Of a stretch of DNA of 47,005 nucleotides, positions 7,928-15,982 are shown piece by piece (the first letter of the stretch is position 1; each line of letters opens with the position of its first letter). Made by a program: the position numbers and the translations under genes. Under the pieces are notes generated by a model that searched no databases, was not told the origin of the DNA, and saw nothing but the letters and a program-made list of their open reading frames with translations. This stretch comes from an uncultured Oscillospiraceae bacterium (GTDB taxonomy: Bacteria > Bacillota > Clostridia > Oscillospirales > Ruminococcaceae): positions 1-47,005 of the forward strand of contig USOZ01000001.1 in NCBI GenBank assembly GCA_900556525.1. The letters run 5' to 3'.

Positions 7928-8408
7928 TTAGCAGCACCAACAAGTATAAATTACAGTTTATGCGTTCATTTTCACCAATTTTTTTATCAAGAACAGAAAG
8001 AATAGAAACAATCTTTTGCTGAACGGCTTTGTTTGGTATTGCAATGTTTATCCTGTTTAGTGTTTCAGTCCTTAAACTTGGAATAGTAGTTCCCTCATTA
8101 AGTTTTAAGAAATCAACAGTTAACAAGTAATAATAAAGATATTTTGGTATTACTAACTCTTCATTAATTATAGTATAAAAAAGTGTATCTACCGTCCAAA
8201 AAGGATAATCAACAAATCGTATTTTATCAATAGTGCCTTTTCTGCCTATTAGGACAGATGGTTTGTCATAAAGCGGTTCGGTAGCATAGCCCATTAGACC
8301 GCCTGTGCCATAAATAGGAATACTACCTTTTTCAGACAATACCTTTTGTTGATTTTTACCATATTTTATTGTTGCCAGTTCTGATAAGGCTTTGAATGTA
8401 AATTCCAT
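7848..8408 (-). pseudogene. Second hsdS N-terminal half (TRD1 alternative), currently without its C half
   Basis: Residues 1-150 form one HsdS target recognition domain plus helix (MEFTFKALSELATIKYG to LDKKIGENERI). It then reaches the same central NCNL sequence as hsdS at 151-154. Beyond NCNL the frame runs 32 residues antisense through the other cassette, and this tail is not HsdS-like. The start follows AGGAAGATAAT, nine bases after the recombinase stop, so it could be translated as a half subunit. Inverting the segment between core sites i and ii would fuse it to the C-terminal half and give a protein of about 360 residues, close to the 384 of the intact HsdS. Confidence 0.85.
7947..7959 (-). 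repeat. Inversion core site ii
   Basis: The minus strand reads AAACTGTAATTTA. With two more bases 5' (AT) it matches 15 bases of site iv. It lies at the NCNL codons of the silent N-terminal half, 20 bases after the stop of the silent C-terminal half. Confidence 0.85.
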
Positions 8409-8417
8409 ATTATCTTC

Positions 8418-9410
8418 CTATCCTATATATTTCCTATGAGCAAGTTTTACATTGCTCTGTTTAACCATTGCGTATTGCAAAGTAGTATCAATTTTCTGAT
8501 GACCGAGCAGCTTCTGCAGCTGTTCAATCGGCATACCCTTGTCTATTGCCATTGTTGCCATTGTTCGGCGGAATTTGTGAGGGTGGACTTTCTGTATGTT
8601 CAGCAGCTTTCCCATTTCCCGCAAGCGTGTTTCAATGCCGCCGATAGAAATCCGTTCGTAGGGAGCTTTCAGCGACACAAACAGCGCTTTGTTGCTGTCT
8701 GTTCGGCTGTTAAGGTAGTTCTGAAGATGTATCTTCGTCCTTGCGTCAAAATATACCATACGTTCCTTGCTGCCTTTACCGAAAACAACGCATTCACGCT
8801 CCTCAAAATTTATATCGCTGCGGTTGAGCAACACAAGCTCTCCGACACGCATACCCGTTGAGGCAAGCATATCTATTAGCGCCAAATCACGCAGATTATC
8901 GCAACTGTCACGCATTTGTTCAAGGGCTTCATCGGTATAGGTTTCTTTTATAATGGTAGCCGATTTGACCTTGTGTATCCTGCGGACGGGACTTTTAAGT
9001 ATGCAATCCTCGTCCTCCAACCACGAAAAGAAACTCGACAATATGCGGCGAATGTTATCTATCGTTACCTTGCTGGAGTTGTTTTGGTTTTGATAGTCGG
9101 TCAGGTATTGCCGCAAATCATCGGTGACGATATGCGAAACATTTTTACCAACGGTTGACAGCATAGTGTCAATGGTCTTACGATAGTAACGGAGCGTGTT
9201 GTCCGAACAGCCCTCAATCCGCTTTGCCGAAAGGAAAGAGGACAACAAGGACTGATTAGATATATCGCTGTTATCTTCTGCATTTTCGCTTTTGATAACC
9301 TCATAGCTTGATAAGGTTTCCTGCAAAACCTTGCTAAGCTGTTTTAGCTGTGCATTATCAAGGAACGGAAGCATTCCTTGAATAATATCGTCCGTTAGTT
9401 CGTTCTTCAT
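8418..9410 (-). CDS. Tyrosine recombinase of the hsdS inversion system
   Basis: This XerC/D-like recombinase of 330 residues lies between the intact hsdS and the extra hsdS halves. The core-binding SAM-like domain is at about 50-150. Catalytic residues are R188 (STGMRVGEL), K212 (GKGSKERM), H278 and R281 (HPHKFRRT), H304 (LLGHQ) and Y313 (TLQYAMV). ATG 9410 is preferred over ATG 9416 because AAGGAG sits seven bases before it. Recombinases in this position are known to invert hsdS cassettes in phase-variable type I systems. The four AAACTGTAATTTA repeats around it are the likely substrates. It is distinct from the ICE integrase in size and sequence. Confidence 0.93.
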   Translation of the reverse strand: MKNELTDDIIQGMLPFLDNAQLKQLSKVLQETLSSYEVIKSENAEDNSDISNQSLLSSFLSAKRIEGCSDNTLRYYRKTIDTMLSTVGKNVSHIVTDDLRQYLTDYQNQNNSSKVTIDNIRRILSSFFSWLEDEDCILKSPVRRIHKVKSATIIKETYTDEALEQMRDSCDNLRDLALIDMLASTGMRVGELVLLNRSDINFEERECVVFGKGSKERMVYFDARTKIHLQNYLNSRTDSNKALFVSLKAPYERISIGGIETRLREMGKLLNIQKVHPHKFRRTMATMAIDKGMPIEQLQKLLGHQKIDTTLQYAMVKQSNVKLAHRKYIG

Positions 9411-9443
9411 AATCATTCTCCTTATTCAGAGATAGACTACAAA

Positions 9444-9485
9444 GGGGCGGCAATCCCTTGTATTAACTCCTACCGCCCGTAGGAG
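9444..9485 (-). promoter_or_regulatory. Two competing hairpins in the recombinase leader
   Basis: GGGCGG (9445-9450) can pair with CCGCCC (9473-9478). CTCCTAC (9467-9473) can pair with GTAGGAG (9479-9485) around CGCCC. The two stems share bases and exclude each other. They lie between hsdS and the recombinase, so they could be a terminator/antiterminator pair that limits recombinase expression. No long U-run is visible. Confidence 0.35.
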
Positions 9486-9505
9486 AAATGGTTATTTTCA
9501 CGCGA

Positions 9506-9518
9506 AAACTGTAATTTA
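9506..9518 (+). repeat. Inversion core site iii
   Basis: The plus strand reads AAACTGTAATTTA, in opposite orientation to site iv, only six bases beyond the hsdS stop. In the hsdS frame it reads NCNLAA then stop, so an inversion with site iv would truncate HsdS right after its first half. Confidence 0.85.
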
Positions 9519-9523
9519 GCGGC

Positions 9524-10678
9524 TTAAATCTCCACCTCGGATACGTCTATTTCGCCGTTCATTAGTTTAGGAAGTAGCGTATCTCTTATCTTCTGCAAGC
9601 GACATATTTCCTCAAAATTTGTGCGAATTGCAGCATCAATTGGTGCTACAAGGCTTTCAAAATGGTCTAACGATGATTTGTCTGGCAGAGCAACAGATAT
9701 TGCATTCAATGCGTCTTTGTTTATTGAGCCGAACACAGTGCCTTCTCCGTTGTAAACATCAAGTTGATTACGAACGGCAAACATTGTATATAAAACAAAT
9801 GATTGATGATTGTCAATGGAATGAATAGCACCAAGACCTCTGCCGATACAGCAAGGCTCTGTTGCAATATTTAGGTCACCAACAGGCGCACGAACACTTA
9901 ATAATACATCAAATTCTTGCGCTATTCGTTTCGGTTCAGTCGTATATAATCTTCTTGTTGGAAAACGTGACCCGAATTCAGCACGACCCTGATAAAATAC
10001 TGTTCCAACACCATTTTCATTATATGTATCACCTTTAGGTGATTGTCCCATTGTGACTTCGGCTATATCAGATAGCTTGCCTATTCTCCATTCACTTGAA
10101 TGGTTATCAATAAACATATTTTGATAAAGAGTCTTTGCTTGCTGCTCTAAATTACAGTTTATAGCGTTATTAAGTGCTATTTTGTCGTCAAGCCCTTTAA
10201 GAATACCTGCAATTTTTTTCTGTTCATCCAACGGTGGAACAGATATTTCAAGAGCCTGTAAAACATCTGTTTGAACTCTCTGCCGTCCCGAAGAACCGAC
10301 CATTGATTTTATGGCAGGTTCTCTAACTATTGAGCTGATTATTAGATAGTATAAGAAATCCTCATCAGAAACATTTTCTTTTGCACGGAACACAATATAT
10401 TCTGTTGAGCCAAATCCCACTTCATTTTTATCAAGGATATTTACTTTTGCTGTTTTACCGTTTTCAAGGCAAGGGGTAATTCTTGCCATGATGGTATCAC
10501 CATTTTTGAATTTTGTGCCGCCTGAAAATGCCTCTGTTTCATAAGCGGGAATATCACGACAGAATGGTTGCAATTTGTCCATAGAAATTTTCTTTGCTAA
10601 TGTCCCTTTAGACAGGCTTTCTTTGGGATTAAATTCAGCAAAATCTCCAAGTTTGGTTATTCTCCAATTAAAGTTCAT
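9524..10678 (-). CDS. hsdS: Type I restriction specificity subunit (HsdS), expressed copy
   Basis: This 384-residue DNA-recognition subunit has two target recognition domains and two conserved helical spacers. TRD1 spans about 1-150 and the central conserved helix, with NCNLEQQA, about 150-182. TRD2 spans about 190-345, and the terminal helix ends in RDTLLPKLMNGEIDVSEVEI. Each TRD reads half of a bipartite target, and HsdS joins two HsdM to form the methylase. The start overlaps the end of hsdM by 11 bases, so they are translationally coupled. Core site iv lies in its central helix and site iii just after its stop. Its second half can therefore be flipped or exchanged with the cassette at 7295-7927. 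The recognition sequence cannot be inferred. Confidence 0.96.
   Translation of the reverse strand: MNFNWRITKLGDFAEFNPKESLSKGTLAKKISMDKLQPFCRDIPAYETEAFSGGTKFKNGDTIMARITPCLENGKTAKVNILDKNEVGFGSTEYIVFRAKENVSDEDFLYYLIISSIVREPAIKSMVGSSGRQRVQTDVLQALEISVPPLDEQKKIAGILKGLDDKIALNNAINCNLEQQAKTLYQNMFIDNHSSEWRIGKLSDIAEVTMGQSPKGDTYNENGVGTVFYQGRAEFGSRFPTRRLYTTEPKRIAQEFDVLLSVRAPVGDLNIATEPCCIGRGLGAIHSIDNHQSFVLYTMFAVRNQLDVYNGEGTVFGSINKDALNAISVALPDKSSLDHFESLVAPIDAAIRTNFEEICRLQKIRDTLLPKLMNGEIDVSEVEI
10137..10160 (-). repeat. Inversion core site iv (inside hsdS)
   Basis: This is the exact 24-bp reverse complement of site i. It falls in the codons for NCNLEQQA between TRD1 and TRD2, so recombination exchanges TRD2 while keeping the reading frame. 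Confidence 0.92.
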
Positions 10679-12176
10679 ACCCTATCGCCCCCAGCTTTCT
10701 GCGGATTTCATCTTCAAGTTCATGTGACTTTGCGAACATCTCGGATAGCTCGGAAGTGAGCCTTGCCATTTTCTCATCGAAAGGCTCTCCATCGTCTTCC
10801 TGCTCCTCGATTCCGACATAACGACCGGGAGTGAGTATATAATCCTGCTTTGCAATATCCTCTGTTGTCGCAACGGCGCAGAACCCCTTTACATCTTCAA
10901 GCGTTCCGTTCTGGAAACTTTCAAAAGTATCAGCTAGTTTCTGAATATCCTCGTCGGTCAAATCTCTATGCTTGCGGTCAACCATATAGCCCATATTGCG
11001 AGCATCTATGAACAAAGTTTTGCCTTTCTGCTGTTTGTTCTTTGAGATAAACCAAAGTGTAACAGGTATAGTAACGCTGTAAAATAGCTGTGTAGGCATA
11101 GCAACAATGCCCTCAACTAAATCAGCTTCAATTATGCGTTTGCGTATTTCTCCCTCACCGCTTGATTGTGTAGAGAGCGCACCATTAGCAAGCACCAGAC
11201 CAATTTTGCCGTTCGGCGCAAGGTGATGTATCATGTGCTGTATCCAAGCATAGTTAGCATTTCCGGCAGGGGGAACGCCGTACTTCCACCGAACATCGTC
11301 AATCAGCTTGTCCTGTCCCCAATTTGAAAGGTTGAACGGGGGATTAGCCATTATGAAATCAGCTTTTAACGACTTGTGTAAATCATTGAAGAATGTATCA
11401 GCGTGATACGGACCGAAATCCGCGTCAATGCCACGGATAGCCATGTTCATCTTTGCCATTTTCCATGTATCAGCGTTGGACTCCTGCCCGTATATTGAAA
11501 CATCGCCACGGTTTCCGCTATGCGCCTTTACAAACTTTACAGATTGTACAAACATACCGCCCGAACCGCAGCAAGGGTCGTAAACTCGGCAGTTCTCAAA
11601 CGGCTTTAGTATGGATACGATAGTTTTTACGATACTTGACGGAGTATAGAATTCGCCGCCCTTTACGCCTTCGTGTGCAGCGAATTGAGCGATACAGTAT
11701 TCATAGGTGCGACCAAGCAGGTCTTTGTTATCGTCTGTATCGTCCATATTCATATTGTTGGTGAAAATATCAACAACATCACCTAACACACGCTTGTCCA
11801 AATCGGGGTTTGCATAATTCTTCGGAAGAACATTTTTGAGCGATTTATTCTCAGCTTCAATAGCTCTCATAGCGTCATCGATTACCGAGCCGATTTCGGG
11901 GGTATGAGCCGCCGCAGAGATTGTACTCCAACGAGCCTGTTCGGGAACATAGAATATGTTATCCATCAGGTAAGCGTCTTTGTCGTCCTCAAAGCCGTCA
12001 CCCTCAGCGACAAGCTCATTGTATTTACGCTCAAAGGCACTTGAAATGTATCGCAGGAAAATAAGACCTACGATAACCTTTCTGTATTCGGCGGCAGGGA
12101 TATGTCCCCAAAGTACGCAAGCAGCGTCCCAAATCTGTTTTTCAAAACCGATATTTGCATTGTTCTTGTCGCTCAT
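10668..12176 (-). CDS. hsdM: Type I DNA adenine methyltransferase subunit (HsdM)
   Basis: This 502-residue N6-adenine methyltransferase subunit modifies host DNA at the sequence chosen by HsdS and is part of the restriction complex. The N-terminal helical domain is at about 10-150. The SAM-binding motif I is DPCCGSGGM at 200-208 and the catalytic NPPF is at 278-281. ATG 12176 is chosen because GGGAGG lies seven bases upstream and the protein then begins MSDKNNANIGFEKQIWDAA, as in related HsdM. A longer frame opens at 12221 but lacks a ribosome site. It is the first gene of the operon, with a near-consensus promoter about 75 bases upstream. Confidence 0.97.
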   Translation of the reverse strand: MSDKNNANIGFEKQIWDAACVLWGHIPAAEYRKVIVGLIFLRYISSAFERKYNELVAEGDGFEDDKDAYLMDNIFYVPEQARWSTISAAAHTPEIGSVIDDAMRAIEAENKSLKNVLPKNYANPDLDKRVLGDVVDIFTNNMNMDDTDDNKDLLGRTYEYCIAQFAAHEGVKGGEFYTPSSIVKTIVSILKPFENCRVYDPCCGSGGMFVQSVKFVKAHSGNRGDVSIYGQESNADTWKMAKMNMAIRGIDADFGPYHADTFFNDLHKSLKADFIMANPPFNLSNWGQDKLIDDVRWKYGVPPAGNANYAWIQHMIHHLAPNGKIGLVLANGALSTQSSGEGEIRKRIIEADLVEGIVAMPTQLFYSVTIPVTLWFISKNKQQKGKTLFIDARNMGYMVDRKHRDLTDEDIQKLADTFESFQNGTLEDVKGFCAVATTEDIAKQDYILTPGRYVGIEEQEDDGEPFDEKMARLTSELSEMFAKSHELEDEIRRKLGAIGYEL

Positions 12177-12251
12177 TATGAAACCTCCCAAAAAGCTCAT
12201 TTTCAATTTGTGTAAAAACACACACTATCGCATTTGGACATATTCGCCTAA

Positions 12252-12280
12252 ATTATACCATAAATTAGCCAAAAAATCAA
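12252..12280 (-). promoter_or_regulatory. Promoter of the hsdM-hsdS operon
   Basis: On the minus strand TTGATT (12275-12280) and TATAAT (12252-12257) are separated by 17 bases. The leader to the hsdM ATG is about 70 nt. Confidence 0.8.
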
Positions 12281-12347
12281 GTTATTTTCACAAAAAGTGA
12301 GCTGTAATCGTCAAAAAAATCGTTTTAAGAGCAGTTTTACTTTATGT

Positions 12348-13145
12348 TTATTCCACATAAGTAAATAAAAGCCGAGAATTCCCAACCTCTTTATACCCTG
12401 CGTCCTCATAAATCTTCCACTCGTCCCTGTCAATAGCGGAAGCCGGATATGTGTCGCCCTCGTTCCTTGTCCTCATTACATAGTTGAGCTGTTCCTCGCT
12501 CAATATGAGATGAGGCTTGCCGTCATCTACATAATCACCGCTCATCATCTTGTTTATTCGCTCAATGGTTTCCTTGTGGGCTAATTCGGCTAAGCCCTCT
12601 TTGATACGGGTATAGGCGTCTTTTTCGTAAGGTAAGGCACGGGGATAGTACACCACCATATCAGGATAGACATTGACTGTGTAGAGCAGTAAGTTCGGGA
12701 GCTGTTTTACCATTGCGGTCATAAACTCGCTGTCACGATACGGAGCGTCAAAGATAAAGTCATAAATATAGAACAGGCTTGAACACATATCAAGTTCAAT
12801 TTCATCAGATAAAGGTGCACCTTGTTCGGTAAGAGCTTTCATAGCATAGCCCAAGAGATAAGAATGATCGTCGCACATCTGAACAGGTGATAGTCCTTTG
12901 CGCAGCATTGCTCCGACAGAGATTATGTTTCCGATAAGTGTGGCAATGTGAACGCCGCCGCTTTTTTCACCGTCAAGAATTTGTTCGGCTTCGCTTTCCT
13001 CAACATCTGCCGGAATACCGAAAATATCCAGCTTAACCATCGGGCAGTAACGGTATTCATCATCACCGTAGCTGTCGTCTAAAGTAAAAGCTATTCGTCT
13101 TTTATCTGTTATCTCTGCATAGAAGTCACAAAACTGATTTATCAT
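12348..13145 (-). CDS. Unrecognised 265-residue acidic protein
   Basis: I do not recognise this family. From ATG 13145 the protein starts MINQFCDFYAEITDKRRIAF. It is acidic, with clusters such as DDSYGDDEYR and PADVEESEAEQILDGEKSGG. It is soluble, with no clear membrane segment, and ends with EEQLNYVMRTRNEGDTYPAS and a short C-terminal segment. A GTG at 13175 would add ten residues, but that codon sits at the predicted transcription start and GGGGATAGG before ATG 13145 fits better. It is monocistronic, with its own strong promoter and an upstream terminator separating it from the XRE gene. Its place between the restriction island and relaxase suggests cargo or an accessory regulator, but nothing in the sequence shows a function. 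Confidence 0.8.
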   Translation of the reverse strand: MINQFCDFYAEITDKRRIAFTLDDSYGDDEYRYCPMVKLDIFGIPADVEESEAEQILDGEKSGGVHIATLIGNIISVGAMLRKGLSPVQMCDDHSYLLGYAMKALTEQGAPLSDEIELDMCSSLFYIYDFIFDAPYRDSEFMTAMVKQLPNLLLYTVNVYPDMVVYYPRALPYEKDAYTRIKEGLAELAHKETIERINKMMSGDYVDDGKPHLILSEEQLNYVMRTRNEGDTYPASAIDRDEWKIYEDAGYKEVGNSRLLFTYVE

Positions 13146-13180
13146 TGACCTATCCCCATTCAAAAAGTTGTTCACATAGT

Positions 13181-13208
13181 ATTATATCAGAAATAATACT
13201 TTTTTCAA
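13181..13208 (-). promoter_or_regulatory. Promoter of the unrecognised gene
   Basis: On the minus strand TTGAAA (13203-13208) and TATAAT (13181-13186) are 16 bases apart. The predicted start site is near 13174. Confidence 0.7.
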
Positions 13209-13228
13209 GGCAATCGTCAAAAACAAAA

Positions 13229-13259
13229 GCCGCCTCAGAGCGTAAAGCTCCGAAGCGGC
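13229..13259 (-). terminator. Terminator after the second XRE gene
   Basis: A 13-bp stem (13229-13241 with 13247-13259, two G-U pairs in the minus-strand RNA) closes a five-base loop. It is followed on the minus strand by TTTTGTTTTTG. This is a strong intrinsic terminator. Confidence 0.88.
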
Positions 13260-13275
13260 ATATTAATTTCTTAGT

Positions 13276-13641
13276 TTATTCTTCATCTGAATTTTGTTTG
13301 CTTCCTTGACTTTGTATGGTAATGCGAACGGTATCTGCAAAAACAAGAAGAAGTTTCTCAGCCTGTTTCTGAACATCAGCGGGCAGAACCGATATTATCG
13401 AATTAAGTTTTGCATTTTCTTTGTAAGGCGTTGTACCATATATCAAGTAATCGGTTGGTACACAGAGGGCAGAAGCAATCCGTCCTAAAATCTGGACTTT
13501 CATACTCTTACGCCCGGCCTCAATTTCCCATATAAAATCAGCAGATATATCAGCAAGTTCGGCTAACTTTTCACGCGTGTAACCTCGTTCTTCACGAACT
13601 TGCCGTATCCGTCTGCCGATTGCTTCATTCGACAAATCCAT
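13276..13641 (-). CDS. XRE-family transcriptional regulator 2
   Basis: This 121-residue protein has an N-terminal Cro/C1 HTH in residues 7-65. The sequence IGRRIRQVREERGYTREKLAELADIS leads into recognition helix ADFIWEIEAGRKSMKV, then LGRIASALCVPTDYLIYG. Residues 75-110 (LNSIISVLPADVQKQAEKLLLVFADTVRI) are the helical tail common in Firmicutes XRE proteins. GGGG lies upstream of the ATG. It is followed by a strong terminator, so it is a single-gene unit. Its position upstream of the relaxase and oriT region suggests control of the transfer genes or of the adjacent unknown gene. It differs clearly from the XRE protein at 2467. Confidence 0.9.
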   Translation of the reverse strand: MDLSNEAIGRRIRQVREERGYTREKLAELADISADFIWEIEAGRKSMKVQILGRIASALCVPTDYLIYGTTPYKENAKLNSIISVLPADVQKQAEKLLLVFADTVRITIQSQGSKQNSDEE

Positions 13642-13746
13642 AGCAACAATCCCCTTATCATCATCTTCTTTAGTATATCAATTTTGTATATTTTTGAAAA
13701 CCGACAACAGACATATAACTATTATATCAATTGCCATAATTTATTA

Positions 13747-13775
13747 TTGACTTTTGCAGGAGAAAGATTTATAAT
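13747..13775 (+). promoter_or_regulatory. Strong plus-strand promoter with no obvious gene
   Basis: TTGACT (13747-13752) and TATAAT (13770-13775) are exactly 17 bases apart. Transcription would start near 13782 and meet a terminator at 13863-13892, giving an RNA of about 115 nt. Confidence 0.65.
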
Positions 13776-13878
13776 GAATATGAACACAGAGCCTAAAAAC
13801 TGCATTGTTCAGATTAACAAGGAAGTTTTTATCCATATAAAAATCATTAGGCATAAAATAAACCGCCCGATGCTGTGA
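13774..13878 (+). CDS. Possible 34-residue peptide, or a small RNA instead
   Basis: ATG 13774 is preceded by AGGAGA at a 10-base distance. The frame encodes MNMNTEPKNCIVQINKEVFI followed by a basic tail, and stops inside the terminator hairpin loop. The peptide is lysine- and isoleucine-rich and not recognised. The start codon overlaps the -10 box of the local promoter, so a transcript from that promoter would lack the ribosome site. Translation would therefore need an upstream start. A small untranslated RNA from the same promoter is at least as likely. Confidence 0.3.
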   Translation: MNMNTEPKNCIVQINKEVFIHIKIIRHKINRPML

Positions 13879-13892
13879 CAGCTTCAAGGCGG
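13863..13892. terminator. Bidirectional terminator between the small plus-strand unit and the relaxase
   Basis: CCGCC (13863-13867) pairs with GGCGG (13888-13892). An inner GCTG-TGA-CAGC hairpin (13872-13882) sits inside the loop. The plus tail is CTTTTGAATTT and the minus tail is TTTATTTTATG. It can stop both convergent transcripts. Confidence 0.6.
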
Positions 13893-13925
13893 CTTTTGAA
13901 TTTATGTTCGGTGTGAAATACCTTA

Positions 13926-15830
13926 TCAGGTACGCTTCTCTCCGTTTTTGGTGAGCTCCTGCTCCCTCTGCGCTCTGATGAGGTTATCAATGTAGTTCCC
14001 CTCAACGATTTTCTCGTAAGCAGCAATAAGGTCGGACACACGTTTCAGCTTTAGCTGTTCCTCGGAGATTTCGTCCTTGATTGACGAGATATAGTTAGGT
14101 AAAAGTTTCAGACGTTTCTCCAAACTTGATATATCGCCCTCGGTGCGTACTCCGTACTTGTCGGCGATTTCCTGCGCCGCCGCAAGTTTAATCTGCGTCA
14201 TAGCGTCAGGCTTTGAGGTGTTTGCCACAGCTGAAAAGAGATAATGTAACTGCGCTATGTCGGATTTGAGGGTAGGTATCTCCTCGGTAAGGCTCTTGAC
14301 CTTTTCAGTTTTCTCGTCAATGCTCCGCTTTAATTCGTCTGCCTTATGATAGATTTGCTCCCGTGAGCTGAAACCAAACTCCCCGATAGTAGCAAGCTGT
14401 TCGGAGAGATAGTTGATGTTAGCGTCGTTCTGAAAAGCATAGATGAGCTTGCCGCTGTCCTTTCTCGGCATAAGTCGGAACTGCTTTATCTCGATTGTCA
14501 TATCCATAATGGCAACGTGGAATTTCTTTTCAACCGTGTTAGCGGTCTTGAACTTTGCACGGACAGCGTTGGTGAACATATCCCTGTCGGCAATACGCTG
14601 TTCAAGGTTTTTCGGCAGGTAGGCTTCACCGAGAGTTTTCAGACGGACAAAGCGTTCAGCAAACTGCGGTTTAACCGCAACGTGCTTCCCACGTTTGATT
14701 TCATAACTGCGCTCCTGCAGCTTCGCAAGCAAATCCTCAAAACTCTCGCACGAGTACACCAACCTGTCAATCTCCAGCTTGATTTTCTCACGGACGCCCT
14801 CGGACTTAATTGGTCGGTAAGAAGCCGCTATTACCGAAGCGGTTTTCTGCGCATAGTCGGGAATGTGGAGAGTTGGTCCTTCCTCGACAAACGGTATGCC
14901 AGACTTGGTTAATTCAGCCGCCACGAATTGTAACTTGTCCTCGGAGTAGATTTCAAAGGGAACAAACTCTGCACCCAGCTTGCGGGAGAGTGTGAAAATC
15001 TCTTTGTCACGCTTCTGTATCTCGGAGCGCATAACATCGTTCTGATTTTTGATAAGCTCGATTTCGCTCTCCGTCAGGTCCGCAGGATTTTTCTTTTTCA
15101 GCTCGTTTATGTGAGCGTTGACCTTTTTAATCTCGGCTACCTGTGCAGCGTGATGTTTGTACTCGTCAACGGTTAAGTGTTCACGGTGAATGTTCTTAAC
15201 ATCACGGCTCAGTTTGTGAGCGTGGAGAATATCAACCATAACGCCACGCTCCTGTTCTTCCCAAGCCGCCCACTCGTTCTGCAATCTGTTCGCCGAGGTG
15301 AAACCCTGCTCTTTGAGCGCGCCTTTCATAGAAACCTTGACGGACAGACCTCGCTCTACCTTATGGGTTATCGGGATAAAGTCAATATGTAGGTGCGGGG
15401 TAGCTTCATCAAGGTGCATAACCGCATTGAACACCTTGAGGTTAGGATTACGTTTCTCAAACCCACGCATATAATCGTCAAGCATAAGTTTGGCTTCCTC
15501 CCATTTGCCCGACCCTTGACCGCAGCTTTCCATATCGCCGAACTGAACTACAATCTCATAGTAAGGCTTACCCTTTGAGGATTTTTTCAGATGTTCGTAG
15601 TAGTCGGGTATTCTGCGGCTGGATTGAGTTTGCCGAGCGTTGTATTCGGCGAGAGCCTGCCCGAAAAGCTCGTCGTACTTTTCTCTGATGTCCGTTCGGC
15701 AGTAGGTAATGTTGTCCTGCACCCGTTCGCCGTCCACATTCTTGGCAATGAAAACTCGGTTGTTGTGTTCGATTACCCCCTCGTCTATCCGAAAGGAAAT
15801 AGAGAGCGTTTTCCCATTTATCTCACGCAT
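13926..15830 (-). CDS. MobV-family relaxase (Pre/Mob-like)
   Basis: This 634-residue relaxase is expected to nick the element at oriT, stay covalently bound to the 5' end and pilot the strand to the coupling protein. Motif III is clear: H139, H146 and H148 in MHLDEATPHLHIDF, the metal-binding histidines of MobV/Pre enzymes. H22 in the sequence HNNR matches the HNxR motif whose histidine is the proposed nucleophile in MobM. Residues 215-300 and 500-634 are charged and predicted coiled coil. The start follows AGGAGGTACTGAACT. It is first after the oriT-like hairpins, and the primase-like gene is divergent in role but on the same strand upstream. The size exceeds that of many plasmid Mob proteins because of the long C-terminal region. 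Confidence 0.92.
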   Translation of the reverse strand: MREINGKTLSISFRIDEGVIEHNNRVFIAKNVDGERVQDNITYCRTDIREKYDELFGQALAEYNARQTQSSRRIPDYYEHLKKSSKGKPYYEIVVQFGDMESCGQGSGKWEEAKLMLDDYMRGFEKRNPNLKVFNAVMHLDEATPHLHIDFIPITHKVERGLSVKVSMKGALKEQGFTSANRLQNEWAAWEEQERGVMVDILHAHKLSRDVKNIHREHLTVDEYKHHAAQVAEIKKVNAHINELKKKNPADLTESEIELIKNQNDVMRSEIQKRDKEIFTLSRKLGAEFVPFEIYSEDKLQFVAAELTKSGIPFVEEGPTLHIPDYAQKTASVIAASYRPIKSEGVREKIKLEIDRLVYSCESFEDLLAKLQERSYEIKRGKHVAVKPQFAERFVRLKTLGEAYLPKNLEQRIADRDMFTNAVRAKFKTANTVEKKFHVAIMDMTIEIKQFRLMPRKDSGKLIYAFQNDANINYLSEQLATIGEFGFSSREQIYHKADELKRSIDEKTEKVKSLTEEIPTLKSDIAQLHYLFSAVANTSKPDAMTQIKLAAAQEIADKYGVRTEGDISSLEKRLKLLPNYISSIKDEISEEQLKLKRVSDLIAAYEKIVEGNYIDNLIRAQREQELTKNGEKRT

Positions 15831-15982
15831 AGTTCAGTACCTCCTTCATTCGCCGCCGCACTTTATCTCTGCGGTGGGACTATTTTTTGATGTTTGATTT
15901 TGAGCTATTTTTCCTGCCTCAATCAATAAAGCTATACTCAATAGCCATATTGTTACGCACAGCTCCACAATAAGGCATTGAG

